Program-made: the position numbers and the translations under genes
The notes under the pieces: model-generated
The model's input: the letters and a program-made list of their open reading frames with translations, nothing else
What the model was told of the DNA's origin: nothing
The model's database searches: none
In this document: one piece after another, positions 6,943 to 15,217 of the stretch
Layout of the letters: each line of letters starts with the position of its first letter
Numbering within the stretch: position 1 is the first letter of the stretch
Assembly (NCBI RefSeq): GCF_020539485.1
Contig: NZ_JACDXU010000004.1
Location: 1 to 64,000, forward strand
Source: Fulverythrobacter ferritrahens
Lineage (GTDB): Bacteria; Pseudomonadota; Alphaproteobacteria; Sphingomonadales; Sphingomonadaceae
Length of the DNA stretch: 64,000 bases
Direction of reading: 5' to 3'

Positions 6943-9390
6943 ATGACATTCGGAAAAACTCGGATGCGTGGGACAGTCAGCGCACTGGCGATGGTGGGCG
7001 CATTCGCCTTGGCCGCGCCGGCCTTGGCCCAGTCAGCCGATACTGAGAGCGATGCCGGTTCTTCCAAGCAGGACGAAATTGTCGTTACCGCACAGTTCAG
7101 AGATCAGCGACTTCAGGACGTGCCCGTGGCGATCACGGCGGTCACTGGCGAAATGCTCGAACAGCGCGGCCAGACCAATCTTGCGGACCTTGGATCGACC
7201 GCGCCGAACGTGACGCTGCGCCAGGCTTCGGCCACTTATGGCCCGGCGGTTGCAGCCTATATTCGCGGCGTCGGCCAGCGTGATACGACCTTCGCGCTCG
7301 AGCCGGGCGTCGGCATCTATGTCGATGACGTCTATCTGCCCACGCTGCATGGTTCCATGCTCGGGCTGGTCGATCTGGAGCGCGTGGAAATCCTGCGCGG
7401 GCCGCAGGGCACGCTTGCTGGCCAGAACTCCATCGGGGGCGCGATCAAGCTCTATTCCAAGAAGCCCAGCGCGGAAACCGACGGTTATCTCACGGCGACC
7501 TACGGCAGCTACAACCGCATGGAACTGCGCGGTGCGGCCAACTTCACGCTGGATGAAGATCATCTCTATGCCCGCATCTCCGGCGCGGCCGTGAAGAAGG
7601 ATGGCTACATCACGCGATATGACTATCGCTGCACCCATCCGACCAGCACGATCCCCAGCACCGTCACCGGCACGGACTGCAAGATCGGCACCGATGGCGG
7701 CAAGGAATATGTCGCGGGCCGTCTGGCTCTGCGTTGGGAGCCGAGTTCCGACATCACCGTTGACCTCGTGGGTGACATCACCCGCGATGGCAGCGAAACC
7801 GGCCCCACGACACTGCTCTATGTGGGGCGGCAGGCCAATCCGGGCGCTACGCTTACGGGTGTGGCCACTCCGGCGTCTGCGGCTTATGTTCTTAATGGCA
7901 ATGTCTATGGCACCTCGACCGGATCGCCCTACGTTTCCTATTCGCCATTCGGAAACTATGCGCAGGATACGTTCAGCCACAGCCCCTATATCAGCTATGA
8001 GAACTACCTTGAAACCAATCCGCGCGATGGTTCGGGTGCATGGCAGGCTCCGCAGGACGGGCTGATCAATACCTGGGGCGTTTCGGGTACGATCACCGCC
8101 AATCTTTCGGACAATGTGGTCCTCACCTCGATCACCGCATATCGCAAGTTCGACGGCAGCTATTCCTCGGGTGACGGTTCGCCGTTCAACGCCACGATGA
8201 TCGCGAACAAGGTGTATAACCACCAGTTCAGCCAGGAACTGCGCGTCACCGCGAATATCAACGATGTCGCGAACCTGACGGTCGGCGGTTTCTACTTCGA
8301 CAAGGAAAGCCGCAACGTCTCGCGCGTCACGCTTCCCACCCTGAACTTCATCGAGGACAACTCCGTCCCCGCGACCACCAAGGCCGTTTTCGCCAATGTC
8401 GAAATCACCCCGGTCGAGGCTCTGACGATCCTGGGCGGCATCCGTTACACCGACCAGACCAAGACCTTCATCTATGGCCGTTTCGGCGTTCCGGGCTCGT
8501 CCTCGGGCGGCGTGGTTCCGCCTTCGCTGGCTCCGCTCAACGGGCTTGAAGGCGACTATTCGGGCGACCGTTTCGACTATCGCGTAGGCTTGCAGTACCG
8601 CATCACCGACGATGTCATGACCTATGCCCAGCTCTCGACCGGCTTCAAGGGCGGCGGTATCAATCCGCGACCGTTCTACCCCGGCCAGGCGTTGGAACAC
8701 GGTCCTGAAACGCTGACTGCATATGAAGTCGGCCTCAAGAGTGACTTCCTCGATCGTGCGGTCAGGCTGAACCTTGCAGCCTTCTACAACAAGTATGATG
8801 ACATTCTTGTTTCGGTATCGAGCTGCCCGCAGACCGGCAATGCCACGCCCTGCGCCCTGCCGCTCAATGCCGGCAAGGCTGACGTGAAGGGCTTCGAAGC
8901 GGAACTGGCCCTGCGTCCGGTGGCTGGCCTGTCGATCGATGCGTCGCTCGCCTATCTCGATTTCAAGTACACCTCGATCAGCGCATCGGCGGTAAGTTCG
9001 GGCATCGGGACCGAGGACGAGGGCATGTTCATCATTCCCTGGTCCTGGAGCATCGGCGCCCAGTATGAAATCGATCTGGGGACGGCGGGCACGCTGACGC
9101 CGCGCGTCGATGTTTCGCACGATGATTCCTACAGCCGCAACGCGAACAACGTCGATGCTGGTACAGGCGGCGTGGACATCTTCGGCCGTATCCCGGGCCG
9201 GACGCTGGCAAATGCCCGTCTGACCTACCGTACGATGGACGAGGATTGGGAAGTGGCGTTCGAGGTCAGGAACCTGACCAACAAGCTCTACTACACCGAC
9301 TTCTTCGATAATCGCGGTTCGACCAACTCGATCCAGGGTTCGCCGGGCGAACCGCGCACCTGGGCGGTTTCGGTCAAACGCAAGTTCTGA
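6943..9390 (+). CDS. TonB-dependent outer-membrane receptor (815 residues)
   Basis: The signal peptide spans about residues 1-28 (ending ALAQSADTE). A TonB-box-like DEIVVTAQ at about residue 46 precedes the plug domain (DVPVAITAVTGEMLEQRG, then GVGIYVDDVYLP, VDLERVEILRGPQGTLAGQNSIGGAI). The rest is a 22-strand barrel ending in RTWAVSVKRKF, with a terminal aromatic residue as required for outer-membrane assembly. GGGAGGTGG (6931-6939) is a strong ribosome-binding site. Sphingomonads use such receptors to import aromatic or oligomeric substrates as well as iron. Its shared operator with the IclR/MarR/hydrolase genes argues for uptake of the substrate of that pathway. Confidence 0.92.
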   Translation: MTFGKTRMRGTVSALAMVGAFALAAPALAQSADTESDAGSSKQDEIVVTAQFRDQRLQDVPVAITAVTGEMLEQRGQTNLADLGSTAPNVTLRQASATYGPAVAAYIRGVGQRDTTFALEPGVGIYVDDVYLPTLHGSMLGLVDLERVEILRGPQGTLAGQNSIGGAIKLYSKKPSAETDGYLTATYGSYNRMELRGAANFTLDEDHLYARISGAAVKKDGYITRYDYRCTHPTSTIPSTVTGTDCKIGTDGGKEYVAGRLALRWEPSSDITVDLVGDITRDGSETGPTTLLYVGRQANPGATLTGVATPASAAYVLNGNVYGTSTGSPYVSYSPFGNYAQDTFSHSPYISYENYLETNPRDGSGAWQAPQDGLINTWGVSGTITANLSDNVVLTSITAYRKFDGSYSSGDGSPFNATMIANKVYNHQFSQELRVTANINDVANLTVGGFYFDKESRNVSRVTLPTLNFIEDNSVPATTKAVFANVEITPVEALTILGGIRYTDQTKTFIYGRFGVPGSSSGGVVPPSLAPLNGLEGDYSGDRFDYRVGLQYRITDDVMTYAQLSTGFKGGGINPRPFYPGQALEHGPETLTAYEVGLKSDFLDRAVRLNLAAFYNKYDDILVSVSSCPQTGNATPCALPLNAGKADVKGFEAELALRPVAGLSIDASLAYLDFKYTSISASAVSSGIGTEDEGMFIIPWSWSIGAQYEIDLGTAGTLTPRVDVSHDDSYSRNANNVDAGTGGVDIFGRIPGRTLANARLTYRTMDEDWEVAFEVRNLTNKLYYTDFFDNRGSTNSIQGSPGEPRTWAVSVKRKF

Positions 9391-9396
9391 TGAGGG

Positions 9397-9436
9397 GGCG
9401 GCCGGGCGCCCCTGTCGGGGCCCGGCCGCCTTTCCT
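9397..9436 (+). terminator. Rho-independent terminator candidate after the TonB receptor
   Basis: A GC-rich hairpin 7 nt after the receptor stop: GGCGGCCGGGC pairs with GCCCGGCCGCC through a short inner stem and TGTC loop with a small bulge. It is followed by TTTCCTCTC, an imperfect U-rich tract. Confidence 0.6.
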
Positions 9437-9519
9437 CTCAAGACTGGCGAGGAACAGAACAGGCCGGCCGGATTGGGGCGCTTTCCGGTCGGCCAACCTT
9501 TTTACGCGCCCGTTGGGAA

Positions 9520-11154
9520 ATGTCTGTGAAGGTTGGCTCGGCTATCGCCGAAATCCTGCGGCGTGAGGGCGTCGACATTATTTTCGGTTATCCCCGCAAT
9601 GCAGTGCTGGAACAGGCCGCAGCCGCAGGTATCCGCCCTATCATCGTCCGGCAGGAGCGTACGGGCCTGCACATGGCGGATGCTTATTCCCGCCTCACCC
9701 GGGGCGCCAGGATGGGCGTGTTTGCCATGCAGCACGGCCCGGGAACGGAAAATGCCTATGGCGGCGTTGCCCAGGCCTATTCCGAAAGCGTGCCGGTGCT
9801 GGTCTTGCCGCAGGGCTATGCACGCCGGCTGGCCCATGTGCCCGATAATTACAACGCGTGCATTTCCATGCGGGACATCACCAAGACCGCCGAGCCCATC
9901 CTGCGCGCGGAAGACACGCCGGCTATCATGCGCCGGGCCTTTACCGCTTTGCGTAATGGGCGCCTGCGTCCGGCTCTGGTCGAGATGCCCTGGGACGTGC
10001 TGGCCGAAGACGTGCCTGAGCCGATCGATTACAAGCCGGTGGTGTCCACCCGCTTTGGCCCCGATCCTGCCCAGGTGGAGGAAGTGGCGCAGTTGCTGGT
10101 CGATGCGAAACGCCTCGTCATTCATGCCGGGCAGGGGGTCCATTGGGCCAATGCCTATGCAGAATTGCGCGAGCTGGCTGAATTGCTCGGTGCGCCGGTT
10201 TCCACCAGCCTTGAAGGCAAGAGCTGTTTCGACGAGACGCATCCGCTGGCCATCGGCTCGGGCGGCGCGGCCATTCCCGGCCAGCTTCGCCACTTCCTCA
10301 ACCAGGCCGATCTGATCTTCGGCATCGGTTGCAGCTTCTCCGAAACGGCGTTTGGCGTTTCCATGCCCGGCCATGTGCCGATCATCCATTCAACGCTCGA
10401 TCCGGCTGACTTCAACAAAGGCGTGCGCTGCGAAATGGCGTTGGCGGGGGATGCCCAGCTGACGCTGGCCATGCTGGTCGCCGCCTGCCGCCGTCTGCTG
10501 GACGGCCCGCGTGATCCTTCCGCCGTGATCCGCGAGATCACGGCGGTCGAGCAGGCATGGATGCAGGAATGGCTTCCGCTACTGGAGAGCGAGGATGCAC
10601 CCCTTTCTCCCTATCGCGTGCTGTGGGAATTGCAGCGCACCGTCGATGTGCCCAATACGATCATCACGCATGACGCAGGCAGCCCGCGCGATCAGCTGAC
10701 TCCCTTCTGGAAGTCCCGCTCGCCGCTGTCCTACATCGGCTGGGGCAAGTCGACGCAGCTCGGTTACGGGCTCGGTCTTGCGATGGGGGCAAAGCTGGCC
10801 TGTCCGGACAAATTGTGCATCAATGTGTGGGGTGATGCCGCCATCGGCTTTACCGGCATGGATTTTGAAACCGCCGTGCGGGAACGCACTCCGATCCTGT
10901 CGATCCTGCTCAATAATTCGGCGATGGCCATTGAATTGCCGGTTATGCCGGTAGCCACCGAGAAATTTCGCTCAACCGATATTTCCGGCGATTACGCCGC
11001 CTTCGCCCGCGCGCTGGGTGGCTATGGCGAGCGGATCGAGCGGCCGGAGGACATAGCGGCGGCGATCCGGCGGGGTATCGAGGCGACGGAACGTGGGCAG
11101 CCGGCACTGCTGGAATTCATCACCGCGCAGGAAACACGGGCCTCACGCCTCTAA
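9520..11154 (+). CDS. Thiamine-pyrophosphate-dependent enzyme (acetolactate synthase/decarboxylase family)
   Basis: 544 residues with the three-domain TPP layout. The N-terminal PYR domain holds the activating Glu in VRQERTGLHMADAYSR (Glu46). The middle domain covers about residues 185-320. The C-terminal PP domain has the cofactor motif starting GDAAIGF and closing LLNNS about 30 residues later (GDA in place of the usual GDG). The family includes acetolactate synthase, benzoylformate decarboxylase, oxalyl-CoA decarboxylase and related 2-oxoacid enzymes; the residues seen do not fix the substrate. It lies after the TonB receptor terminator, on the same strand. A decarboxylase or carboligase acting on an aromatic 2-oxoacid released by the upstream hydrolases is plausible but inferred. 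Confidence 0.85.
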   Translation: MSVKVGSAIAEILRREGVDIIFGYPRNAVLEQAAAAGIRPIIVRQERTGLHMADAYSRLTRGARMGVFAMQHGPGTENAYGGVAQAYSESVPVLVLPQGYARRLAHVPDNYNACISMRDITKTAEPILRAEDTPAIMRRAFTALRNGRLRPALVEMPWDVLAEDVPEPIDYKPVVSTRFGPDPAQVEEVAQLLVDAKRLVIHAGQGVHWANAYAELRELAELLGAPVSTSLEGKSCFDETHPLAIGSGGAAIPGQLRHFLNQADLIFGIGCSFSETAFGVSMPGHVPIIHSTLDPADFNKGVRCEMALAGDAQLTLAMLVAACRRLLDGPRDPSAVIREITAVEQAWMQEWLPLLESEDAPLSPYRVLWELQRTVDVPNTIITHDAGSPRDQLTPFWKSRSPLSYIGWGKSTQLGYGLGLAMGAKLACPDKLCINVWGDAAIGFTGMDFETAVRERTPILSILLNNSAMAIELPVMPVATEKFRSTDISGDYAAFARALGGYGERIERPEDIAAAIRRGIEATERGQPALLEFITAQETRASRL

Positions 11155-11192
11155 ATCTCTGCATCGCTGCGGGACGGAGCCCCTGCTGTCGG

Positions 11193-11840
11193 TCAGAGCC
11201 TGATCCACCCCAGGCGGGAGGCCAGGACGACAGCATGGGTCCTGTCCCGGGCACCCAGCTTCTGGAACAGGGTTTTCAGAAGGCCCTTGATGGTATTCTC
11301 GGACAGATCGAGCGACCAGGCGATCTGCTTGTTCTGATTGCCCTCGGCGATCAGATTGAGAAGCTGAATCTCCCGCTCGGTCAGCCGCTCCTCGAAAAGC
11401 TGGGCGGCAACTTCCTTGGCAATTTCGGCACAGACGAACCTTTTGCCGCGAGCAACCGTCCTTATGCCTTCCAGCAATTCCCGGCGGATGCTGGTCTTCA
11501 GGACATAGCCGCTCGCCCCGGCCTCGAAAGCGCGGATTGCCTGTCCGCTATTGTGGAATGTGGAGAGCACCAGAATCTTCGTGGTGGGGACTTCCGGCGC
11601 GATCTGGCGAGCGACTTCCAGCCCGTCCATGCAGGGCATCTGCAAGTCCAGAACAACCACGCGTGGCTTGCACCTGCGAACAAGTTCGAGGGCGCCTTGC
11701 CCGTCATCCAGCTCGCCGACCACCGTGATGTCCGGCTGATCCTCAATCAATCTGCGCAGGCCATCGCGCAGCAACTCGTGGTCGTCCACAAGCAACGTCG
11801 TTATGGGTCCGCTTGTTCGCGAACTTTCCGGGTAAACCAT
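11193..11840 (-). CDS. LuxR/NarL-type response regulator
   Basis: 215 residues from the ATG at 11840, 6 nt after GGGAGAGG; a GTG two codons earlier is possible. The receiver domain has DDHELLRDGLRRLIE, the phosphoacceptor in VVVLDLQMPCMDGLE, and LVLSTF and LKTS at the usual Thr/Lys positions. The C-terminal LuxR helix-turn-helix reads LTEREIQLLNLIAEGNQNKQIAWSLDLSENTIKGLL. Its start lies inside the 3' end of the histidine kinase gene (40-nt overlap, different frame), so the two are translationally coupled and form a cognate pair. Likely targets are the divergent TonB receptor (15218) and PQQ dehydrogenase. Confidence 0.9.
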   Translation of the reverse strand: MVYPESSRTSGPITTLLVDDHELLRDGLRRLIEDQPDITVVGELDDGQGALELVRRCKPRVVVLDLQMPCMDGLEVARQIAPEVPTTKILVLSTFHNSGQAIRAFEAGASGYVLKTSIRRELLEGIRTVARGKRFVCAEIAKEVAAQLFEERLTEREIQLLNLIAEGNQNKQIAWSLDLSENTIKGLLKTLFQKLGARDRTHAVVLASRLGWIRL

Positions 11841-14800
11841 GGCCACCCTCTCCCTGTTTTTTTGGGAGTTTGATCATTTTTACTTAGGTATGCAACGGTT
11901 GACGAAAATCGAACGGTGATTTGAACCCCTTTTGCGGGTTCCGAACTGATCTGCAGCGTGCCGCTCAGTGCCTCAATCCGTTCCCGCATGCCCAGAATAC
12001 CGAAATGGCCCGCCGCTGCCGCATCCGCTATTGCCTTCGCGCTAAATCCGATGCCGTTATCGGCGATTTCCATCTCCAGACACGACGGGCCATAGCGCAG
12101 ATCGATCTGCACTCGATCCGCCTTTGCGTGGCGCAGGATATTGAACAGGCATTCGTTGGCTACATCGATCAGGCCGTTGAAAATCGGAGTTTCGATGGGC
12201 CTGATGATCCCGCTTGTGCGGATATGAGTCTGGAAGCGATCGGTCGGAAGCTGCCGCGCGACGACGGCCTCGATCACTTTCTCAAGGCTGGTCCGGGGCT
12301 GGCGTGAGCGCAGATCGAGTACGCGTTTGCGCCCTTCGGACAGAACTTCGTCCGCCTGGTCCAGCGTTGTGGCAAGTTCGGCGCGCGAGGGGTGGTTCTT
12401 CGGCAGATGATCCACCAGCAACTGGAACCGCAGGATCAGCCCCTGGACAGATTGCAGCAGCGTATCGTGCAACTCGCGGGCAATGCGCTCCCTCTCCGCC
12501 GAGCGGACCGACATGGCGTTCCGCACGCGTGTGGTGAGGATATATGTCCGCCAGTGATAGGCCAGGGCAATGGCCGCAAGCAGCAACAGCGCCGCTGCGA
12601 ATTTCACGATGGGTGACTGCAGGAAGGTTGGCGCAATCGTGAATTCGATGGAGGCGGGCCGGGTGTTCCATATGCCATCCTCATTCGCGCCCATGACTTC
12701 GAAACGATAATCTCCCGGGCCGAGGTTATCGAATGACACCTCATGGCGATTGCCCGCATAGGTCCATTCATCATTGGCGCCGATCAGGCGATATTTGAAC
12801 CGGACGCGCTCGGGCATCGAATAGCTCAGCGCGCCGTACGAGATCCTGACGGAGCGGGTTCCGCTGCCGAGATAATGCCTGCCTTCGCGCTCCCGGGACG
12901 GATGCCCGTCCCCCCAGATGCCTTCGATGGCCAGCGGCGGGGGGATCATGTTGCGGATGACATTCCTCGTGTCGATCAGGTAGGGCCCGCTTCGGGTCAG
13001 AACCCATATCCGACCATCGCTCCCTGCAGCGATCTGGCGGCCGCGAAAGCTGGTGTCCTGCTTGCCCACAGGGAGGCCCTCCGCCCAGTCGAAGGTCATG
13101 CTGGCGGAAGGATGAGTTTCTGTTCCCCATGACCGGCTCAGCCCGGCCAGAGGAAATTGCTTCACGCCGAAAAGGCCGAACACCCAGAGATGTTTGTCGT
13201 CCACATCGAAGTCCCGCGCCTTTGCGAGGGCGCGCGTGGTGATGGAAGCGCCGTTGTTCTGACCGGAATTCCCACCGCGCCACAGGCCGTTGGAATGGCT
13301 CACCATCAGGCCCAGCGGCGTATTGTGCATGGAGGAAATGCTGCCGTCCCACCCCTTCCTGACCGGGGTGGCCGCTGTCTCATCGATTCTGATGAGCCTG
13401 TTGGTCCCGACGCTGACGATCAGGGCGCCTGAAGCGTCCGTCGCCACATCCCAGATGTCGGCTTCATCCAAACCGGGAAAGCCCCGGTGCCAGCTTCCTT
13501 CCCGGAACCAGCTCGCGGTGTTCCTGGATAGCGACCACAACCGTCCGAAACCATCCTCCTCGCAGAGGATGGGGGGCTCACCGGCTGGCAAGGCCGCAGG
13601 CAGCGCATGGCGCCGGCCGCCGTCGAACAACAGCGCCTGATGTCCGTCGATATACCAGACCCCGCCGGATCTGGCCGTGCAGATCACCGCATTCGCATCG
13701 AGATTCGAGGCGACGAGAGCAGGCTCTGCATTCGGTTCAATCCGGTAAAGGCGACCCAGGCTGAAAAGATAGATGCTGCCATCCGTAGCCGCTGCCAGCC
13801 TTTGCGGGGATCTGGGATGGCTCGGGATCGAAGAGACGGGCACGGCATTGGCAGGGTGGAAACGATGCAGGGATTCGCTGCTCGATATCCAGACATTGCC
13901 TTCACGGTCCGGAAACACATCGAGCGTGGGCAGCGTTCCGATGCGATCGTCATAGCTCAGGGCGAGAGGAGGCTTCCCGGAATTCTCGGTCTTGCCCGCC
14001 CCGGGAATGAGGAATATCCCGCCGGAGAGGGAACTGCCCCAGATATTTCCCCGCTTGTCGAACTTGATCTTCGGAAAACCGATATTGGGCACGGGCGGAT
14101 AGGTGATCTGCGCAAGGGCGTGCGCGCCACTCGCATCTCGCACCATGCGCGTGCCGAAATTGTCCGACACCCAAAGGCCGCCATTCGGGTCCAGCGTCAG
14201 GCGGCCAAGACCCACACTGTCTCCCGCGGTTTCAAAGCGCGAGCTACCCAGTTTCAGAAATGCCAACTGGCCGCCAGAGGCGTTTGCCAGCAGGATCCAT
14301 ATGGTGCCGCGCCGATCCACTTCCATATCTGCGATGGCGCCTTCGGGGAGGGCAAGCGGAATGTCCATCCGCTGCCACTCGCCCGCCATATGACGAAACA
14401 GACGGTCCTTTCTGCTGCTGGAAGCTGCCCAGATTGAGCCGTCCTTCCCTTCCACCAGATGCGTGATCTGCGGGGGCGGGGCCGACATCCCCGTCTGCTC
14501 CAACCTCCCGTTGCGCAGCACGAGCGCGCCCGCATTCTGTCCGGCACCAAGCCACATCTCTCCGCGACGCGTAACGATTGCTTCGATAATCGCGGCATCG
14601 GTGAAGGCGCCCTTGCGCAGCACGGGAACGCGCTCGAAAGTCTGGCCGTTATATCGGAACAGGCCGTCCGGCGTTCCGAACCACATATAGCCGTCGGGCG
14701 TCTGGACAATCGAGTTGGCCTGGGCGGGCAATCCGTCCTTCGCCTCCAGTTCCGTGTGGACGAAATGTCCGAAGCCGAGATCGCGTTGCGCGGCCGAAGC

Positions 14801-14917
14801 CGTGTGTGCCAGGGCAGCGAAGAGGACGGGCACAAGAAAAAGGCGAACTATCCGCCGTACCGCGCCGGGACTACATTCCTCCATTTCTGCGTCTTGCCTG
14901 CCCACTATCGTCCTCAT
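11801..14917 (-). CDS. Sensor histidine kinase with periplasmic two-bladed-propeller sensor (HisKA_3 type)
   Basis: 1038 residues; ATG at 14917 is the longest start, and ATG at 14884 (MEECSP) would give a cleaner signal peptide ending ASAA. The region of about 45-680 contains repeated Reg_prop-like units (QTPDGYMWFGTPDGLFRYNG, KFDKRGNIWGSSLSGGIF). A Y_Y_Y domain follows (VRFKYRLIGANDEWTYAG). One membrane segment, IVKFAAALLLLAAIALAY, comes next. The cytoplasmic kinase has the phospho-His in ARELHDTLLQ (about His817), the N box NECLFNILRHAKAD and DNGIGF plus GILGMRER. Kinases with this layout (BT-type sensors, sphingomonad relatives) sense oligosaccharides or other ligands in the periplasm. It is transcribed with the response regulator and divergent from the TonB receptor. 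Confidence 0.9.
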   Translation of the reverse strand: MRTIVGRQDAEMEECSPGAVRRIVRLFLVPVLFAALAHTASAAQRDLGFGHFVHTELEAKDGLPAQANSIVQTPDGYMWFGTPDGLFRYNGQTFERVPVLRKGAFTDAAIIEAIVTRRGEMWLGAGQNAGALVLRNGRLEQTGMSAPPPQITHLVEGKDGSIWAASSSRKDRLFRHMAGEWQRMDIPLALPEGAIADMEVDRRGTIWILLANASGGQLAFLKLGSSRFETAGDSVGLGRLTLDPNGGLWVSDNFGTRMVRDASGAHALAQITYPPVPNIGFPKIKFDKRGNIWGSSLSGGIFLIPGAGKTENSGKPPLALSYDDRIGTLPTLDVFPDREGNVWISSSESLHRFHPANAVPVSSIPSHPRSPQRLAAATDGSIYLFSLGRLYRIEPNAEPALVASNLDANAVICTARSGGVWYIDGHQALLFDGGRRHALPAALPAGEPPILCEEDGFGRLWSLSRNTASWFREGSWHRGFPGLDEADIWDVATDASGALIVSVGTNRLIRIDETAATPVRKGWDGSISSMHNTPLGLMVSHSNGLWRGGNSGQNNGASITTRALAKARDFDVDDKHLWVFGLFGVKQFPLAGLSRSWGTETHPSASMTFDWAEGLPVGKQDTSFRGRQIAAGSDGRIWVLTRSGPYLIDTRNVIRNMIPPPLAIEGIWGDGHPSREREGRHYLGSGTRSVRISYGALSYSMPERVRFKYRLIGANDEWTYAGNRHEVSFDNLGPGDYRFEVMGANEDGIWNTRPASIEFTIAPTFLQSPIVKFAAALLLLAAIALAYHWRTYILTTRVRNAMSVRSAERERIARELHDTLLQSVQGLILRFQLLVDHLPKNHPSRAELATTLDQADEVLSEGRKRVLDLRSRQPRTSLEKVIEAVVARQLPTDRFQTHIRTSGIIRPIETPIFNGLIDVANECLFNILRHAKADRVQIDLRYGPSCLEMEIADNGIGFSAKAIADAAAAGHFGILGMRERIEALSGTLQISSEPAKGVQITVRFSSTVAYLSKNDQTPKKTGRGWPWFTRKVREQADP

Positions 14918-15217
14918 CCTGTCGCTTCCCGTTCCGCTGCCCTCTCAATCATTTGGGGGAAGTCGGTTCTCCTTCCTGCCGGACGGAGGAATGGCAGCGC
15001 AAGCGCCAGCGGTGTGAATTCCAACCGGGTGGGGTTGGCGGCAATACCCATTTGTGTGGTGACAGCTCGCCGGATCGGGTCTGCCGGACCCTTCCCTTCC
15101 TCCCTACCCATACCGGGCGAGCCGGCTGTTCGAGCGGGCTCATGGGCATTGAAGCATGCGCTCGCATCGAACGGGCCGGCAAGAATGCCAGGGGATGTGA
15201 GGAGGGGACTTGGTCTC
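14918..15217. other. Divergent intergenic region, kinase / TonB receptor
   Basis: 300 nt between two divergent starts. It must hold promoters for both, but I see no convincing -35/-10 pair or palindrome. The only clear element is GGAGGGG (15201-15207), the ribosome-binding site of the receptor. It is the natural place to look for the response-regulator binding site. Confidence 0.5.

Noticed and set aside
7033-9441. Very long antisense open frame (about 800 codons) opposite the first TonB receptor
   Set aside because: High GC and codon bias of the real gene keep the antisense frame open. The translated product has no domain resemblance, and the plus-strand receptor is unambiguous.
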